A stretch of DNA of 64,000 nt from Chelativorans xinjiangensis. GTDB lineage: Bacteria; Pseudomonadota; Alphaproteobacteria; Rhizobiales; Rhizobiaceae. Location of the stretch: the NCBI RefSeq assembly GCF_009812055.1, contig NZ_WQNH01000002.1:62001-126000 (forward strand). Reading direction: 5' to 3'. The notes beneath the pieces were generated by a model. It saw only the letters and a program-made list of their open reading frames with translations, searched no databases and was not told where the DNA came from. Positions 22,023 through 38,182 of the stretch are shown here, piece after piece; position 1 is the first letter of the stretch; each line of letters starts with the position of its first letter. A program made the translations under genes and the position numbers.

Positions 22023-22082
22023 GTTGGAACGATCGCCACCGGTAAGAAGGAACGCAGGCATCCCAAGCAGTGGAGGGCAAAA

Positions 22083-22751
22083 TTGGCATATGGAATTCGT
22101 TTAAAGGTCTCGGGCGAATACGCCTGCTTTACGCGCCCGGAAATGAAGGTCGAGCGCGTCTCCTATGATTTGATGACGCCTTCGGCGGCGCGGGGAATAT
22201 TGGAAGCGATCCACTGGAAGCCGGCGATCCGCTGGGTGATCGACGCCATCCATGTGCTGAAGCCGATCCGCTTCCAGTCGATCCGCCGCAACGAAGTGGG
22301 ACATAAGGCGCCCGTCGGCAAGATCAAATCCGCCATGAAGGCGGGCAATGTCGAGGGCCTGCACATCCTCGTCGACGAGGATCGCCAGCAGCGCGCCGCG
22401 ACCGTCCTCGTAAATGTCGGCTATGTCATCGAGGCACATTTCGAACTGACCGACGCGGCCGGACCGGACGACAACGAGGGCAAGCATCTCGACATCTTCA
22501 ATCGCCGCGCGGCGCGCGGGCAATGTTTCCACCAGCCATGTCTCGGCACGCGCGAGTTCCCTGCCCGGTTCGAGTTGCTGCCGCCGGACGCGACGTTGCC
22601 GCCGGCAATCGACGAAAACCGCGACCTGGGCTTCATGCTCTGGGATATCGATCATCAGGTGGAGGGGCGGCCCTCGCTCTTTTTCCGCGCCGCGCTGGAA
22701 AATGGCGTCGTGAAGGTGCCCGCGCCTGATTCCGAGGAGATTAGGCGATGA
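22083..22751 (+). CDS. cas5c: Type I-C Cas5 (Cas5d), crRNA-processing endoribonuclease
   Basis: In type I-C systems, which lack Cas6, this subunit cuts the pre-crRNA at each repeat and stays in Cascade bound to the 5' handle. The 222 residues begin MAYGIRLKVSGEYACFTRPEMKVERVSYDLMTPSAARGILEAIHWKP, the diagnostic Cas5d N-terminus. The start is a TTG with GGAGGG about 5 nt upstream; no in-frame ATG fits. Its TGA overlaps the ATG of cas8c. It is the first gene of the cas5-cas8c-cas7-cas4-cas1-cas2 operon. Confidence 0.95.
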   Translation: MAYGIRLKVSGEYACFTRPEMKVERVSYDLMTPSAARGILEAIHWKPAIRWVIDAIHVLKPIRFQSIRRNEVGHKAPVGKIKSAMKAGNVEGLHILVDEDRQQRAATVLVNVGYVIEAHFELTDAAGPDDNEGKHLDIFNRRAARGQCFHQPCLGTREFPARFELLPPDATLPPAIDENRDLGFMLWDIDHQVEGRPSLFFRAALENGVVKVPAPDSEEIRR

Positions 22752-24532
22752 GCATGCTCGCTTCCCTCACCAGTGCCTACGACCGTATGGCCCAACGCGG
22801 CGAAGTGCCGCCGTTCAGATATTCGAGCGAAAGGATTGGCTTTCTAATCTCACTGAATGAAGACGGCAATCCAGCAGGAAAGCCGGTTGATCTTCGTGAA
22901 GCCAAGGGCAAAAAACTGGTTGCGCCTTTGATGGCTGTACCCACGTCTTTCAAGCGTCCAGGTATCACACCTCGATCTTTTTTCTTGTGGGACAATACAG
23001 CTTTTTCTCTCGGTATTTCCGCTTCGCAAGACAAAGACCCAGGTCCACGACTGGAGGCCTTCCGTAGTCTTCATCGCAACGCATTGTCCGATACAGACGA
23101 CCCGGGATTGCGAGCGCTGCTACGATTCATAGACCTTTGGCTTCCTGAGCGGTTCGAGACGCTTGGCTGGCCCGAGGAAATGAAAGACCAGAACGTGGTC
23201 TTCGCTCTGGAGAGCGACCGGCGTCACCACATCCGCATTCATGACCGCCCGGCCGCAAAAGCATTATGGACACGTCTTTCCGCGGAAGTCGAAGGAGCCG
23301 AGGCCGTCTGTCTGGTGACGGGCGAGAAGGCGCCGGTCGCTCGCCTCCATCCCGCCATCAAGGGGGTCTGGGGCGCACAAACTTCCGGCGCCTCGATCGT
23401 CTCTTTCAATCTCGATTCCTTCGAATCTTACGGGCATGAGCAGGGCGACAATGCTCCTATCTCCGAGCGCTCGGCCTCCGCCTACACCACCGCGCTCAAC
23501 AGGTTTCTCGAATCCGGCAGCAAAAACCGCATTCAGATCGGCGATGCATCAACCGTGTTCTGGGCGGACGGTTCGGATATCAAAGAGGCCGAAGTAGCTG
23601 AAAGCATCTTCTCCGCGATGCTCGGCGGCGAAGCCGGTACCGATGACGAAAAGATCGACGAGCAAACGGAAGCGGCAAAGGTAGGCGCTGTCCTGGATGG
23701 GCTGCGCAAGGGCAAGCCGCTTGCCGAACTCGCACCCGAACTGACCAAGGGCGTGCGCTTCTATGTGCTCGGGCTTGCCCCCAATGCCGCGCGGCTCTCG
23801 ATTCGGTTCTGGTTCGAGGACGATTTCGGCGTTGTTGCGGAGCGCTATCGGCGCTTCGTGGACGAGATGAGGATAGAGCCGCCGCCGCGCGACCCCAGCC
23901 CGCCGCTGTGGCGCTATCTGGTTGAAACCGCGGCGATGAGCAAACGCGAAAACGTGCCGCCCAATCTGGCCGGCGAGTGGCTTCGCGCGATCCTCACCGG
24001 CAACAACTATCCGCTGACGCTGCTTTCGACGGTGCTGATGCGCCTCAGGGCGGACAAGAACGTAAACGCCTTGCGTGTCGCCATGCTCAAGGCCGTGCTT
24101 ATGCGCAATTTCAACATGGAGGTACCCATGGCGTTCGATCCCGACTTTACAGGCAAGGGCTATCTGCTCGGGAGGCTTTTTGCCGTCTACGAGCAGGTCC
24201 AGTCCGCCGCGCTTGGCCGTAACGTCAATGCAACCATCAAGGATAAGTTCTACGGCTCGGCATCCGCCCAGCCGCGCAAGGTGTTTCACCTGCTGGACAG
24301 CGGCTCGGCAAACCATCTCTCCAAGATAGGCAAGCAAAGCCCGGGACACAGGGTCTCCTTGGAAAAGCGCATCGGCGCCATCATGGACATGATGACGCCC
24401 GGAGAAGATCCCTTCCCTGCTTCTCTTCCCAGTGAACAGCAGGCGTTATTCGGCCTTGGCTATCACCATCAACGCAACGAATTCTTCAAATCCAGGGAAA
24501 CGGCGCAAGCCGCCAACGAGGGGGAACATTAA
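22748..24532 (+). CDS. cas8c: Type I-C Cascade large subunit Cas8c (Csd1)
   Basis: Cas8c recognises the PAM and recruits Cas3. The 594 residues have Csd1-family features, including MLASLTSAYDRMAQRGEVPPFRYSSERIGFLI at the N-terminus and the conserved central block GVWGAQTSGASIVSFNLDSFESYGHEQGDNAPISE. Family length is usual. In type I-C, Cas11 is often translated from an internal start in the 3' part of cas8c; I did not identify that start with certainty. It overlaps cas5 by ATGA and cas7 by one base. Confidence 0.95.
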   Translation: MSMLASLTSAYDRMAQRGEVPPFRYSSERIGFLISLNEDGNPAGKPVDLREAKGKKLVAPLMAVPTSFKRPGITPRSFFLWDNTAFSLGISASQDKDPGPRLEAFRSLHRNALSDTDDPGLRALLRFIDLWLPERFETLGWPEEMKDQNVVFALESDRRHHIRIHDRPAAKALWTRLSAEVEGAEAVCLVTGEKAPVARLHPAIKGVWGAQTSGASIVSFNLDSFESYGHEQGDNAPISERSASAYTTALNRFLESGSKNRIQIGDASTVFWADGSDIKEAEVAESIFSAMLGGEAGTDDEKIDEQTEAAKVGAVLDGLRKGKPLAELAPELTKGVRFYVLGLAPNAARLSIRFWFEDDFGVVAERYRRFVDEMRIEPPPRDPSPPLWRYLVETAAMSKRENVPPNLAGEWLRAILTGNNYPLTLLSTVLMRLRADKNVNALRVAMLKAVLMRNFNMEVPMAFDPDFTGKGYLLGRLFAVYEQVQSAALGRNVNATIKDKFYGSASAQPRKVFHLLDSGSANHLSKIGKQSPGHRVSLEKRIGAIMDMMTPGEDPFPASLPSEQQALFGLGYHHQRNEFFKSRETAQAANEGEH

Positions 24533-25485
24533 TGACCATGCTCGCCAACCGCTATGATTTCGTACTTCTGTTCGACGTCTCCAACGGCAATCCCAACGGT
24601 GATCCCGATGCGGGCAACCTGCCGAGACTCGATCCCGAAACCAACCACGGCCTCGTCACCGATGTCAGCCTCAAGCGTAAAATCCGCAACTATGTGGAAA
24701 TGGCGCGGGGAGATGTTCCCGGCTCGCGCATTTACGTTCAGGAAGGTTCCATCCTCAATGAAAGGCACCGCGAAGCTTATATAGCAGTGCGCGCGGATGA
24801 CCCGAAGGCAACGACCGACAAAAAACTCAGCCCAAAATCCGACTCTGAAATGGAGCAATTGCGCGGCTGGATGTGCGCAAATTTCTTCGATGTGCGAACC
24901 TTCGGCGCGGTGATGAGCACCGGAATCAACTGTGGTCAGGTACGCGGCCCAGTGCAATTTTCCTTCGCGCATTCCGTTGAACCGATCATGCCGCTGGAAA
25001 TCTCGATAACCCGCATGGCGGCTACCAACGAGAAGGAAAAGGCGGCGCGTGAAGAAGGCAACGATGCGGACGAACGCACCGACAATCGCACTATGGGCCG
25101 CAAGCATATCGTGCCCTACGGGCTCTATCGGGCGCATGGCTTCATTTCAGCCAAACTCGCTGAGCGCACAAACTTCGCCGAGGCCGATCTCGACCTGCTG
25201 TTCGAGGCGGTGCAGAATATGTTCGAGCATGATCGCTCCGCTGCCCGGGGTGAGATGGCGACGCGGAAGCTGATCGCCTTCAAGCACGCCTCCGCGCTCG
25301 GCAACGCTCACGCCCAGGACCTGTTCGAACGGGTGAAGGTAGGTCGACGTATCAACGGGGACGTCCGCGACATCGGCGACCAAGGCATCGACAATTATCC
25401 ACCTGCTCGCAAATTCGCAGACTACGACATAACGATAGACCGCGACGACCTGCCCGACGGCGTCGAGATCATCGAGATTTGCTGA
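24532..25485 (+). CDS. cas7c: Type I-C Cascade backbone Cas7 (Csd2)
   Basis: Several copies of Cas7 coat the crRNA spacer. The 317 residues start with NRYDFVLLFDVSNGNPNGDPDAGNLPR, the RRM-type core of Csd2, and include RTFGAVMSTG and the C-terminal domain. The start overlaps the cas8c stop by one base (TAATG); a second Met at residue 3 is a possible start. Confidence 0.96.
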   Translation: MTMLANRYDFVLLFDVSNGNPNGDPDAGNLPRLDPETNHGLVTDVSLKRKIRNYVEMARGDVPGSRIYVQEGSILNERHREAYIAVRADDPKATTDKKLSPKSDSEMEQLRGWMCANFFDVRTFGAVMSTGINCGQVRGPVQFSFAHSVEPIMPLEISITRMAATNEKEKAAREEGNDADERTDNRTMGRKHIVPYGLYRAHGFISAKLAERTNFAEADLDLLFEAVQNMFEHDRSAARGEMATRKLIAFKHASALGNAHAQDLFERVKVGRRINGDVRDIGDQGIDNYPPARKFADYDITIDRDDLPDGVEIIEIC

Positions 25486-25486
25486 G

Positions 25487-26170
25487 ATGAAAACGGGCGA
25501 GGTTTCGGCCATGCCGCCCCTGCCCGACGAGCGGGATCCCGATCCCATCCCGCTCTCGGCGCTTCAACATGCCGTTTATTGCCTGCGGCAGGCCGCCCTC
25601 ATCCATCTGGAGCGCATGTGGGCGGAAAACCGCTTCACCGCCGAAGGCCATGTGATGCACATCGCGTCCGACAGGCCCGGCTCACGCAAGGCGCGCGGCG
25701 TGCGCCGGGAAACTTCGCTTTCGATCGCCTCGAAGCGCCTCGGCATCGCCGGCATCGCCGATCTCGTCGAGTTCCATCCCGGCAAGGAAGGCGAGACCCC
25801 CTACCCCATCGAATACAAACGCGGCAAACCAAAACTCCACCGCGCCGACGAGGTGCAGCTTTGCGCGCAGGGGCTCTGTCTCGAAGAGATGACCGGCCGA
25901 CCCGTGCCCGAAGGCGCGCTCTTTTACGGTGAGACGAAACGGCGCGTCGTCGTTCCCTTCGATACCGCCTTGCGGCGCCTAACGGAAGAGACGGCGGGGC
26001 AACTCCGCGAGGTCTTCACCAGCCTGCGAACCCCGCCGGCGATCTACAAAGCCAATCGCTGCCGAGCCTGTTCGCTCGCCGAACTGTGCCGGCCGAAGGC
26101 GACGGCAAGACCGGCAAGGCAGTGGCGCGACAGAATGCTGGAAGCGCTCCTCGCCGAGAACGGGTCATGA
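25487..26170 (+). CDS. cas4: CRISPR-associated Cas4 exonuclease
   Basis: Cas4 trims prespacers and selects those with the correct PAM during adaptation. The 227 residues contain the iron-sulfur ligands (one Cys in HAVYCLRQA near residue 33 and three in CRACSLAELC near 200) and the RecB-like nuclease core (GIADLVEFHPGKEG, PIEYKRGKPK, DEVQLCAQGLCLEE). It starts one base after the cas7 stop and overlaps cas1 by ATGA. Confidence 0.96.
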   Translation: MKTGEVSAMPPLPDERDPDPIPLSALQHAVYCLRQAALIHLERMWAENRFTAEGHVMHIASDRPGSRKARGVRRETSLSIASKRLGIAGIADLVEFHPGKEGETPYPIEYKRGKPKLHRADEVQLCAQGLCLEEMTGRPVPEGALFYGETKRRVVVPFDTALRRLTEETAGQLREVFTSLRTPPAIYKANRCRACSLAELCRPKATARPARQWRDRMLEALLAENGS

Positions 26171-27201
26171 AAAAGCTTCTCAACACGCTCTATGTCACCA
26201 CGGCCGGGGCGGGGTTGCGCAAGGATGGCGAAAATCTGGTCGCCGAGATCGATGGCGATGAGCGCGCCCGCGTGCCGCTCCACATGCTGGCTTCGGTCGT
26301 CGTATTCGGCGCCATATTCCTGTCCCCGGCACTGATCCAGGCCTGTGCGGCGGCGGGCATCACCGTTGTCCTGCTTGATCGCGTCGGGCGGTTTCAGGCG
26401 CGCATCGAAGGGCCGGTCACGGGCAACGTGCTTCTGCGCCGCGCGCAATATCGCGCTTCCGAGGCGCCTGAGGAGATTGTGCGCGGCTTCGTGATCGGCA
26501 AGATATCGAACCAGCGTGCCGTCCTGATGCGGTCGCTGCGCGATCACGGTGATGATCTGCAACCCGAACACCGCGACAGGGTTTCACAGGTGACGGATCG
26601 TATGGCGCGGATTTTGCGGCGCGTGAGCCTCGCCAGCGAAAATCTGGAAGAACTGCGCGGGGCGGAGGGTGAAGCCGCCAATCTCTATTTCGGCGTCTTC
26701 GACCTCTTGATCCGCTCGCCCGACGAGGAGTTCCGGTTTCGCGGGCGCTCCCGCCGCCCCTCGCTGGATCCCATCAACGCGCTTCTGTCCTTTCTCTACA
26801 CGCTTTTGACCCACGACTGCCGCAGCGCCGCCGAAAGCATCGGCCTCGACCCCGCCGTCGGCTTTCTTCATCGTGACAGGCCGGGCCGTCCCAGCCTCGC
26901 GCTCGACTTGATGGAGGAGTTGAGGCCCGTGCTGGCCGACCGGCTGGCGCTCTCCCTCGTCAATCGCAGACAGCTTCGGGCAAAGGACTTTGAAACACGC
27001 GACGGCGGGGCCGTCTTCATGACGGACGACGGTCGCAAAACCGTGCTCGCCGCCTGGCAGGAACGCAAGAAGGAAGAGCGCCGCCATCCCTTCCTCGAGG
27101 AAACCACACCGCTCGGCCTCGTTCCCTACTGCCAGGCGCAATTGCTCGCCCGCCATCTGCGCGGCGATCTCGACGCTTATCCGCCCTGGTTCTGGAAGTA
27201 G
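26167..27201 (+). CDS. cas1: CRISPR-associated integrase Cas1
   Basis: Cas1 forms the integrase with Cas2 that inserts new spacers at the leader end. The start MKKLLNTLYVTTAGAGLRKDG overlaps the cas4 stop (ATGA) and gives 344 residues; the longer in-frame extension runs inside cas4 and is not credible. Conserved metal-binding positions are in GAEGEAANLYF (Glu), LDPAVGFLHRD (His) and SLALDLMEELRP (Asp/Glu). Confidence 0.97.
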   Translation: MKKLLNTLYVTTAGAGLRKDGENLVAEIDGDERARVPLHMLASVVVFGAIFLSPALIQACAAAGITVVLLDRVGRFQARIEGPVTGNVLLRRAQYRASEAPEEIVRGFVIGKISNQRAVLMRSLRDHGDDLQPEHRDRVSQVTDRMARILRRVSLASENLEELRGAEGEAANLYFGVFDLLIRSPDEEFRFRGRSRRPSLDPINALLSFLYTLLTHDCRSAAESIGLDPAVGFLHRDRPGRPSLALDLMEELRPVLADRLALSLVNRRQLRAKDFETRDGGAVFMTDDGRKTVLAAWQERKKEERRHPFLEETTPLGLVPYCQAQLLARHLRGDLDAYPPWFWK

Positions 27202-27211
27202 GCGCTTCGCG

Positions 27212-27502
27212 ATGATGGTGCTTGTGACCTATGACGTGAACACGATCGAAGCGGGCGGCACAAGACGGCTGCGCCGTGTTGCCAAGGCTTGTCTCGATTT
27301 CGGCCAGCGCGTGCAATACTCGGTGTTCGAGATCGAGGTGGACCCGGCGCAATGGACCATGCTCAAGGCCCGGCTCGAAGCAACCATCGACCCGGAACAT
27401 GATAGCCTGCGATACTACCATCTGGGCGCCAACTGGCGTCGCCGTGTCGAGCATGTGGGGGCAAAGCCGGCTACCGATCTGGGCGGTACGCTGATCGTTT
27501 GA
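27212..27502 (+). CDS. cas2: CRISPR-associated Cas2
   Basis: The 96-residue protein has the ferredoxin-like fold signature MMVLVTYDVNT with the conserved Asp and the pattern LDFGQRVQYSVFEIEVDP. It pairs with Cas1 for spacer acquisition. It is the last cas gene; the CRISPR leader begins after its stop. Confidence 0.96.
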   Translation: MMVLVTYDVNTIEAGGTRRLRRVAKACLDFGQRVQYSVFEIEVDPAQWTMLKARLEATIDPEHDSLRYYHLGANWRRRVEHVGAKPATDLGGTLIV

Positions 27503-27709
27503 CTGCTCCCTGAGCAGCCGTTCGGCCGGCAAGCGCGAACCTGAAGCGTGCTACGTTTTCCCGGCATGTTCGCACCAGGTTCAGCTCTTTGAAATCGTGA
27601 AGAAATTTTGGTGTGTCTTGACATTTCAGGGCGAGCGACATCGACAGCGCCATATGTTCGCTCTTCGGCTGTTCTTTCCGCAGCATTTGCAATCTGTTAG
27701 AGCATGACA
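27503..27709 (+). promoter_or_regulatory. CRISPR leader
   Basis: These 207 bp between cas2 and the first repeat are AT-richer than their surroundings (for example TTTGAAATCGTGAAGAAATT). A TTGACA at 27618-27623 is a plausible -35 box for the pre-crRNA promoter; a convincing -10 was not found. Leader position on the cas2 side fits the array, whose only variant repeat lies near the far end. Confidence 0.75.
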
Positions 27710-34529
<6,820 letters not shown>

Positions 34530-34704
34530 CAGATCGGAGGATGCCGGAGCAAGGCAAAGGGATAGGCGAGTTACTGGAGCGGCGCCCTCAATCCGCCTGT
34601 CGCGATAAAGATCTGTAGAGCGCGATTGCGCACCCCGAAGGTCGTAGATCCCTGGGGAAGGTCTCGCGCCGCTCCACGGCTTTGAAAGCACTTCGAATCC
34701 GATT
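34530..34704. other. Junction between the array and the Mu-like region
   Basis: These 175 bp follow the last repeat. No further repeat, no terminator and no recognisable Mu-type end site were seen. The right-hand end of the phage remnant, if it still exists, would be here. Confidence 0.3.
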
Positions 34705-35130
34705 TTATTTTCGGCCTACCATCGCTTTGAGCGCAGGAATGACGCTCGCGGCCTTCTCGGCGCTGACGAACCGCAGCACCGAGACGTGGTGATACTTGTG
34801 CAGCCAGGCGTTCAAATGGGCCTCGCCCTGATCGTCGGGATCGTATTGCGCCCAAAGCCGCCTGATAAGTGCCACCTGCGGAGGCGTTGCCATGCCGGGA
34901 CGATCACCGAAATTCCGTTTTGCCCCGGTCGACTGGAACCCCAGCTCCTTGAGGCAGATCATCACCTTCTCGAAGCCGAGGGGTTCCAGCTCCCTGCTAG
35001 TTTCGACGCCGCCCCAGCGCTTCAGGATGTCGCGATAGGCGTCGTCATCAAGGCCAAGCTGCCTTTTGGCTACGTGAAGCAGCGCGATCTTTTTAGGCTG
35101 GATGGACCCATTGCGCAGACGCGATATCAT
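34705..35130 (-). CDS. Mu gp16/GemA-like regulatory protein
   Basis: The 141-residue protein (QPKKIALLHVAKRQLGLDDDAYRDILKRWGGVETSRELEPLGFEKVMICLKELGF, then PPQVALIRRLWAQ and LNAWLHKYHHVSVLRFVSAEKAASVIPALKAM) matches the gp16/DUF1018 family, called GemA in phage Mu, an early protein that alters host gene expression. Its ATG overlaps the stop of the next upstream ORF. It is the last recognisable gene of the Mu-like early block before the CRISPR array. Confidence 0.85.
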   Translation of the reverse strand: MISRLRNGSIQPKKIALLHVAKRQLGLDDDAYRDILKRWGGVETSRELEPLGFEKVMICLKELGFQSTGAKRNFGDRPGMATPPQVALIRRLWAQYDPDDQGEAHLNAWLHKYHHVSVLRFVSAEKAASVIPALKAMVGRK

Positions 35131-35417
35131 CGAACGTCACTTTCAAAGCTACGCGAACGTCGCTGGCTTTCCTTGGCAATCATGTCGCCGACCTCCTCAG
35201 CGACGGCGCCGGCCAAGCCGGCCTTCGACGTCATGTCCCCTCGCCCGAGGCCGGCCTCCGTGTGATCACGGATAACGTACAGGGGCATTGCGAGGTTTTC
35301 GGCATGCACTTCGTTGAGTTGCTGCACACCGGCTGCGCAAAGCAATTCCTCGACAGCAAGCAGCGCGATCGTTCCATCGTCAAACAGGTCAATGTCGACT
35401 TCTTCATTGGCTGGCAT
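35127..35417 (-). CDS. Small early phage protein, function unknown
   Basis: The 96-residue protein begins MPANEEVDIDLFDDGTIALLAVEELL and ends with a charged tail. I do not recognise the family. It is supported by its place in the block: 12 bp after the MuB-like gene and overlapping the gp16 gene by ATGA. Confidence 0.6.
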   Translation of the reverse strand: MPANEEVDIDLFDDGTIALLAVEELLCAAGVQQLNEVHAENLAMPLYVIRDHTEAGLGRGDMTSKAGLAGAVAEEVGDMIAKESQRRSRSFESDVR

Positions 35418-35429
35418 AGGGCCTCCTTG

Positions 35430-36176
35430 TCAGGTGTTCGGGGAAAGAAGTTTGAGCGCGTCACGCCGGCCGTGCAGGCCGATGACGGCGGTCTCGATGT
35501 GGCGAATCTGGATGCTGCCGACGCCGTCCGAATTGGCGACACACATATCCAGAAGGAAACAGAGCTGGCGGATTGAGGTCCGCGCGCCATAGCTTGCGAT
35601 GGCGGCATAGGTGTCCTTGCCCTCGACATTATATTCGACGCCGATGCTCTTGCAGTCGGCCGAGGTCGGGCGCTCGATGTGAACTCGCATGCCGATGCGG
35701 CTGTTGATCTGGCTGAGAGCGCCGGCTTCCTTCTTCGAAGCTGCAAGCCTCTCCCTGTTGCCCGCGAGAACGAGGGCGAATCTGCAATGCTCGTGAACGC
35801 GCAAAAGCTCGCGCAACGTCTTCGGTTCGAAATTCTGATATTCATCGACCAGCACAGGCGGGATGGAGCCATTGGCGTTGTCCAGCCACCTCAGGCACTG
35901 GTCGGCCAACTCATAGGTGAAGTGGCTAACTGGTGGGATTCGATAGGCATCCAGTAGCATGCGATACATGCCCTTCACCGACTTGGTTTGCTGGGAAACC
36001 TCGCAATAGGCTTCGCCGGTTTCCTGCGCCACGCGCTTCAGCGCCGTCGTCTTGCCAAATCCGGCGTCGCCCACCACAAGCACCGGAAAGCGCAAATCAC
36101 TGGCCATCTTCACCGCCGCGCGAACCTGCTGAACAGGACGGATTTCCGCAAATTTTGTTGCGCGCACCGGCATCAT
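35430..36176 (-). CDS. MuB-like AAA+ ATPase, transposition target-DNA activator
   Basis: The 248-residue ATPase has Walker A VVGDAGFGKTTALKR near residue 37, Walker B PVLVDEYQNF near 108 and a sensor-1-like FALVLAGNRE near 137. Such proteins (MuB, TniB, TnsC relatives) bind target DNA and activate the DDE transposase. It overlaps the transposase stop by 4 bp, so the pair is translationally coupled. The closest fit is the transposable-phage MuB family rather than TnsC. Confidence 0.85.
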   Translation of the reverse strand: MMPVRATKFAEIRPVQQVRAAVKMASDLRFPVLVVGDAGFGKTTALKRVAQETGEAYCEVSQQTKSVKGMYRMLLDAYRIPPVSHFTYELADQCLRWLDNANGSIPPVLVDEYQNFEPKTLRELLRVHEHCRFALVLAGNRERLAASKKEAGALSQINSRIGMRVHIERPTSADCKSIGVEYNVEGKDTYAAIASYGARTSIRQLCFLLDMCVANSDGVGSIQIRHIETAVIGLHGRRDALKLLSPNT

Positions 36177-38182
36177 CCGGCCGATCTCCTATTTGCGAGT
36201 GCCTGCTGAATGTCAAAGACCTCATCCGCCTCGCGCTGTTCTTCCTCGCACGCCGTCGCCGATTTGGGACCGGGAACAAGCACTCGTGCCGGCCGGGTGG
36301 CCCGATCGAATGTCACCGTCCCGTCCGGCGCGTTGGGTGTGACGGCTTCTCTTTCCTGCCCAAACGTGGTGAGGCGCTCGGCTATATCGATGGTCGGCGC
36401 GGACTTATCGAGCTTCCGCACCATGCTCCTGCGCGCCTTGCTGCGTCCGTCCGCCTCGCGCGCTCCGCGTTGGTCGAGGGGGTGGAACGCCCGGTCCGGC
36501 GTGGCGATCCCGAGGCGCTCGCCGTTCAGATCGAGCAGAAGCAGTTCCGCCGGTTCATGGTAAGCTGGCACCCGCACCTGAACTCTGTCGTGCGGATAGT
36601 CCCAAAGCGCCGGGCAACTCCACATGACGTTGCCGACGCTGATGCGCCCCTGGCTTACGGTTCGGGTTTCTGTATGGGCGCAAGCCGCCCTCATCTCATC
36701 GCGGCTCATCACGGTTGCTGCCCAACCGGCATCCACGTGCGCCTTGAACAACATGGCGGGGGACTGTCCCTTGAGTTTGCTGTCCTTCCCTTGGGCCGTA
36801 TGTTCGTAGGCGCGGAGAAGGCCATAGAAGGCTGGAACAAAGTCCTCGAATGTTCCCAGCGGGGCGGCGGTCCGGCCCACCGTCTCCTGCTTCTTGTTCA
36901 TGCGGTCACCGCCGATCCAGCCCGGCAAGGTGCTGAGAAAGCGGGCCTCGAAATTCTTGAAGAAGGACTCGATTACCTTCGCCGCAGCATTGTACGGCTT
37001 CGCTTTGATGATCGTGGACCGGGATCGCTCCGGCGACGAGAAGCACGGCACATTGAGCCGCATCGCATCGTCCAGAAACGACGCGAACAGATACTCCTTG
37101 CCGTTGTCGATGTAGAGGTTTTCCGGCAGGCCGAAGGCCGGATCCTCGACCATGGCTCCGAAAGCTTCGATCAGATCGACATTGCGGACGCCGCCCCGCC
37201 CCTCGATGAAGACGAGTTCGCACCAGACACGCCACGTCGCCCAATCCAGAAAGCCGAGAAGCCTTGCCGTCGCGGTGGTGCCGTCCCGGCGCGTCAGAAG
37301 GATGTCGACCGGGTGCACATCGGCCACCACGATCTCCATCGGGCGCAGGCCGTCGATGGTGCGCGAGATACGCGGCCGGCTGTCCTCATAGGCTTTGCGG
37401 TCCCTCTTGAACTGGTGGACCTTGCGATAGTGAAGCTCGGCCGACAGCATAAGCTTGGGGATCGCGCAGATGCGCTCCAGTTCGGCCGGGTCAGCGGGAC
37501 GGTAGCCGTAGGAACTGGTGGCGGTCACGAGGAACCGCCGAGCGAGCATGCTGGCTATGCCCCACTTCGCGCCGCCCTTGAACAGGCCACGGATTTCCTG
37601 CTTCAGGTCTTCCGCGATCTTGGCCTTGGTGGCTCCGTCAACGGGCACAGCCTTGTCCCAGCTGCGCGAGACATACACGCGCCTGCGCCCCTTGTCCGAC
37701 CGGCCGTGCCGCCCTAGCTTCACACCGTCCTCGTGTTTCGCGGCACGCCGCTGCAAGGCGCGGACGCTCAGTGTGATGGACTTACCTCTCCAATCGAAGT
37801 GCTGCCGGGCGGCGATCTCTTCCAACGCCGTCCGGCGCTCTTTCGAGCCTTTCGGATGCTGCAAGGCCGGCTCAAGGAGGGTCTTCCACCAAACATGCTC
37901 CCGCGCGGATCGGCTATCCGGGAGAACCATCTTCGAAGGGGCTTCGACGGGTGTTTGAAGAGCCTTCAAACGCTCCTGGAGATAGGGCGGAAGGCTGGAG
38001 ACCTTGACGAGGTAGTTCTTGCCGGATGCGCCACGCCTTCCCTTTACTTCCCGCACTTCGAGCGCGTGGCCGCGCCAGTGAGTCTTGTCACCGCGTTCGA
38101 TCTTAGCGAACAGGCGACTTGCGACCTCGCGCCTCATCTCCACCAATCCTGCGAAGTCGCTGACTCCCAGCCATTCGCTCAT
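36173..38182 (-). CDS. MuA-like DDE transposase
   Basis: The start MSEWLGVSDFAGLVEMRREVASRLFAKIERG overlaps the stop of the upstream small gene (ATGA) and gives 669 residues, the length of phage Mu A. Domains in order: N-terminal Mu-type DNA-binding domain (about 1-70), end-binding helices, and an RNase-H-like core with candidate catalytic Asp in EIVVADVHPVD, Asp in LYIDNGKEY and Glu in KVIESFFKNFEARF, followed by a beta-barrel (Mu-transp_C) and a C-terminal region that would contact MuB. All three acidic residues appear intact. It could still be an active recombinase even though the phage structural genes are not here. Confidence 0.9.
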   Translation of the reverse strand: MSEWLGVSDFAGLVEMRREVASRLFAKIERGDKTHWRGHALEVREVKGRRGASGKNYLVKVSSLPPYLQERLKALQTPVEAPSKMVLPDSRSAREHVWWKTLLEPALQHPKGSKERRTALEEIAARQHFDWRGKSITLSVRALQRRAAKHEDGVKLGRHGRSDKGRRRVYVSRSWDKAVPVDGATKAKIAEDLKQEIRGLFKGGAKWGIASMLARRFLVTATSSYGYRPADPAELERICAIPKLMLSAELHYRKVHQFKRDRKAYEDSRPRISRTIDGLRPMEIVVADVHPVDILLTRRDGTTATARLLGFLDWATWRVWCELVFIEGRGGVRNVDLIEAFGAMVEDPAFGLPENLYIDNGKEYLFASFLDDAMRLNVPCFSSPERSRSTIIKAKPYNAAAKVIESFFKNFEARFLSTLPGWIGGDRMNKKQETVGRTAAPLGTFEDFVPAFYGLLRAYEHTAQGKDSKLKGQSPAMLFKAHVDAGWAATVMSRDEMRAACAHTETRTVSQGRISVGNVMWSCPALWDYPHDRVQVRVPAYHEPAELLLLDLNGERLGIATPDRAFHPLDQRGAREADGRSKARRSMVRKLDKSAPTIDIAERLTTFGQEREAVTPNAPDGTVTFDRATRPARVLVPGPKSATACEEEQREADEVFDIQQALANRRSAG

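Noticed and set aside
21822-22061. 79-codon minus-strand frame between cas3 and cas5.
   Set aside because: Unlike any family I know, no ribosome binding site, and it crosses the regulatory dyad and the candidate promoter.
34705-38182. A CRISPR-associated transposon with RNA-guided insertion.
   Set aside because: No TnsA/TniQ-like adaptor is present, Cas3 and adaptation genes are complete, and the genes match a transposable phage early region. Kept only as a low-probability alternative in the findings.
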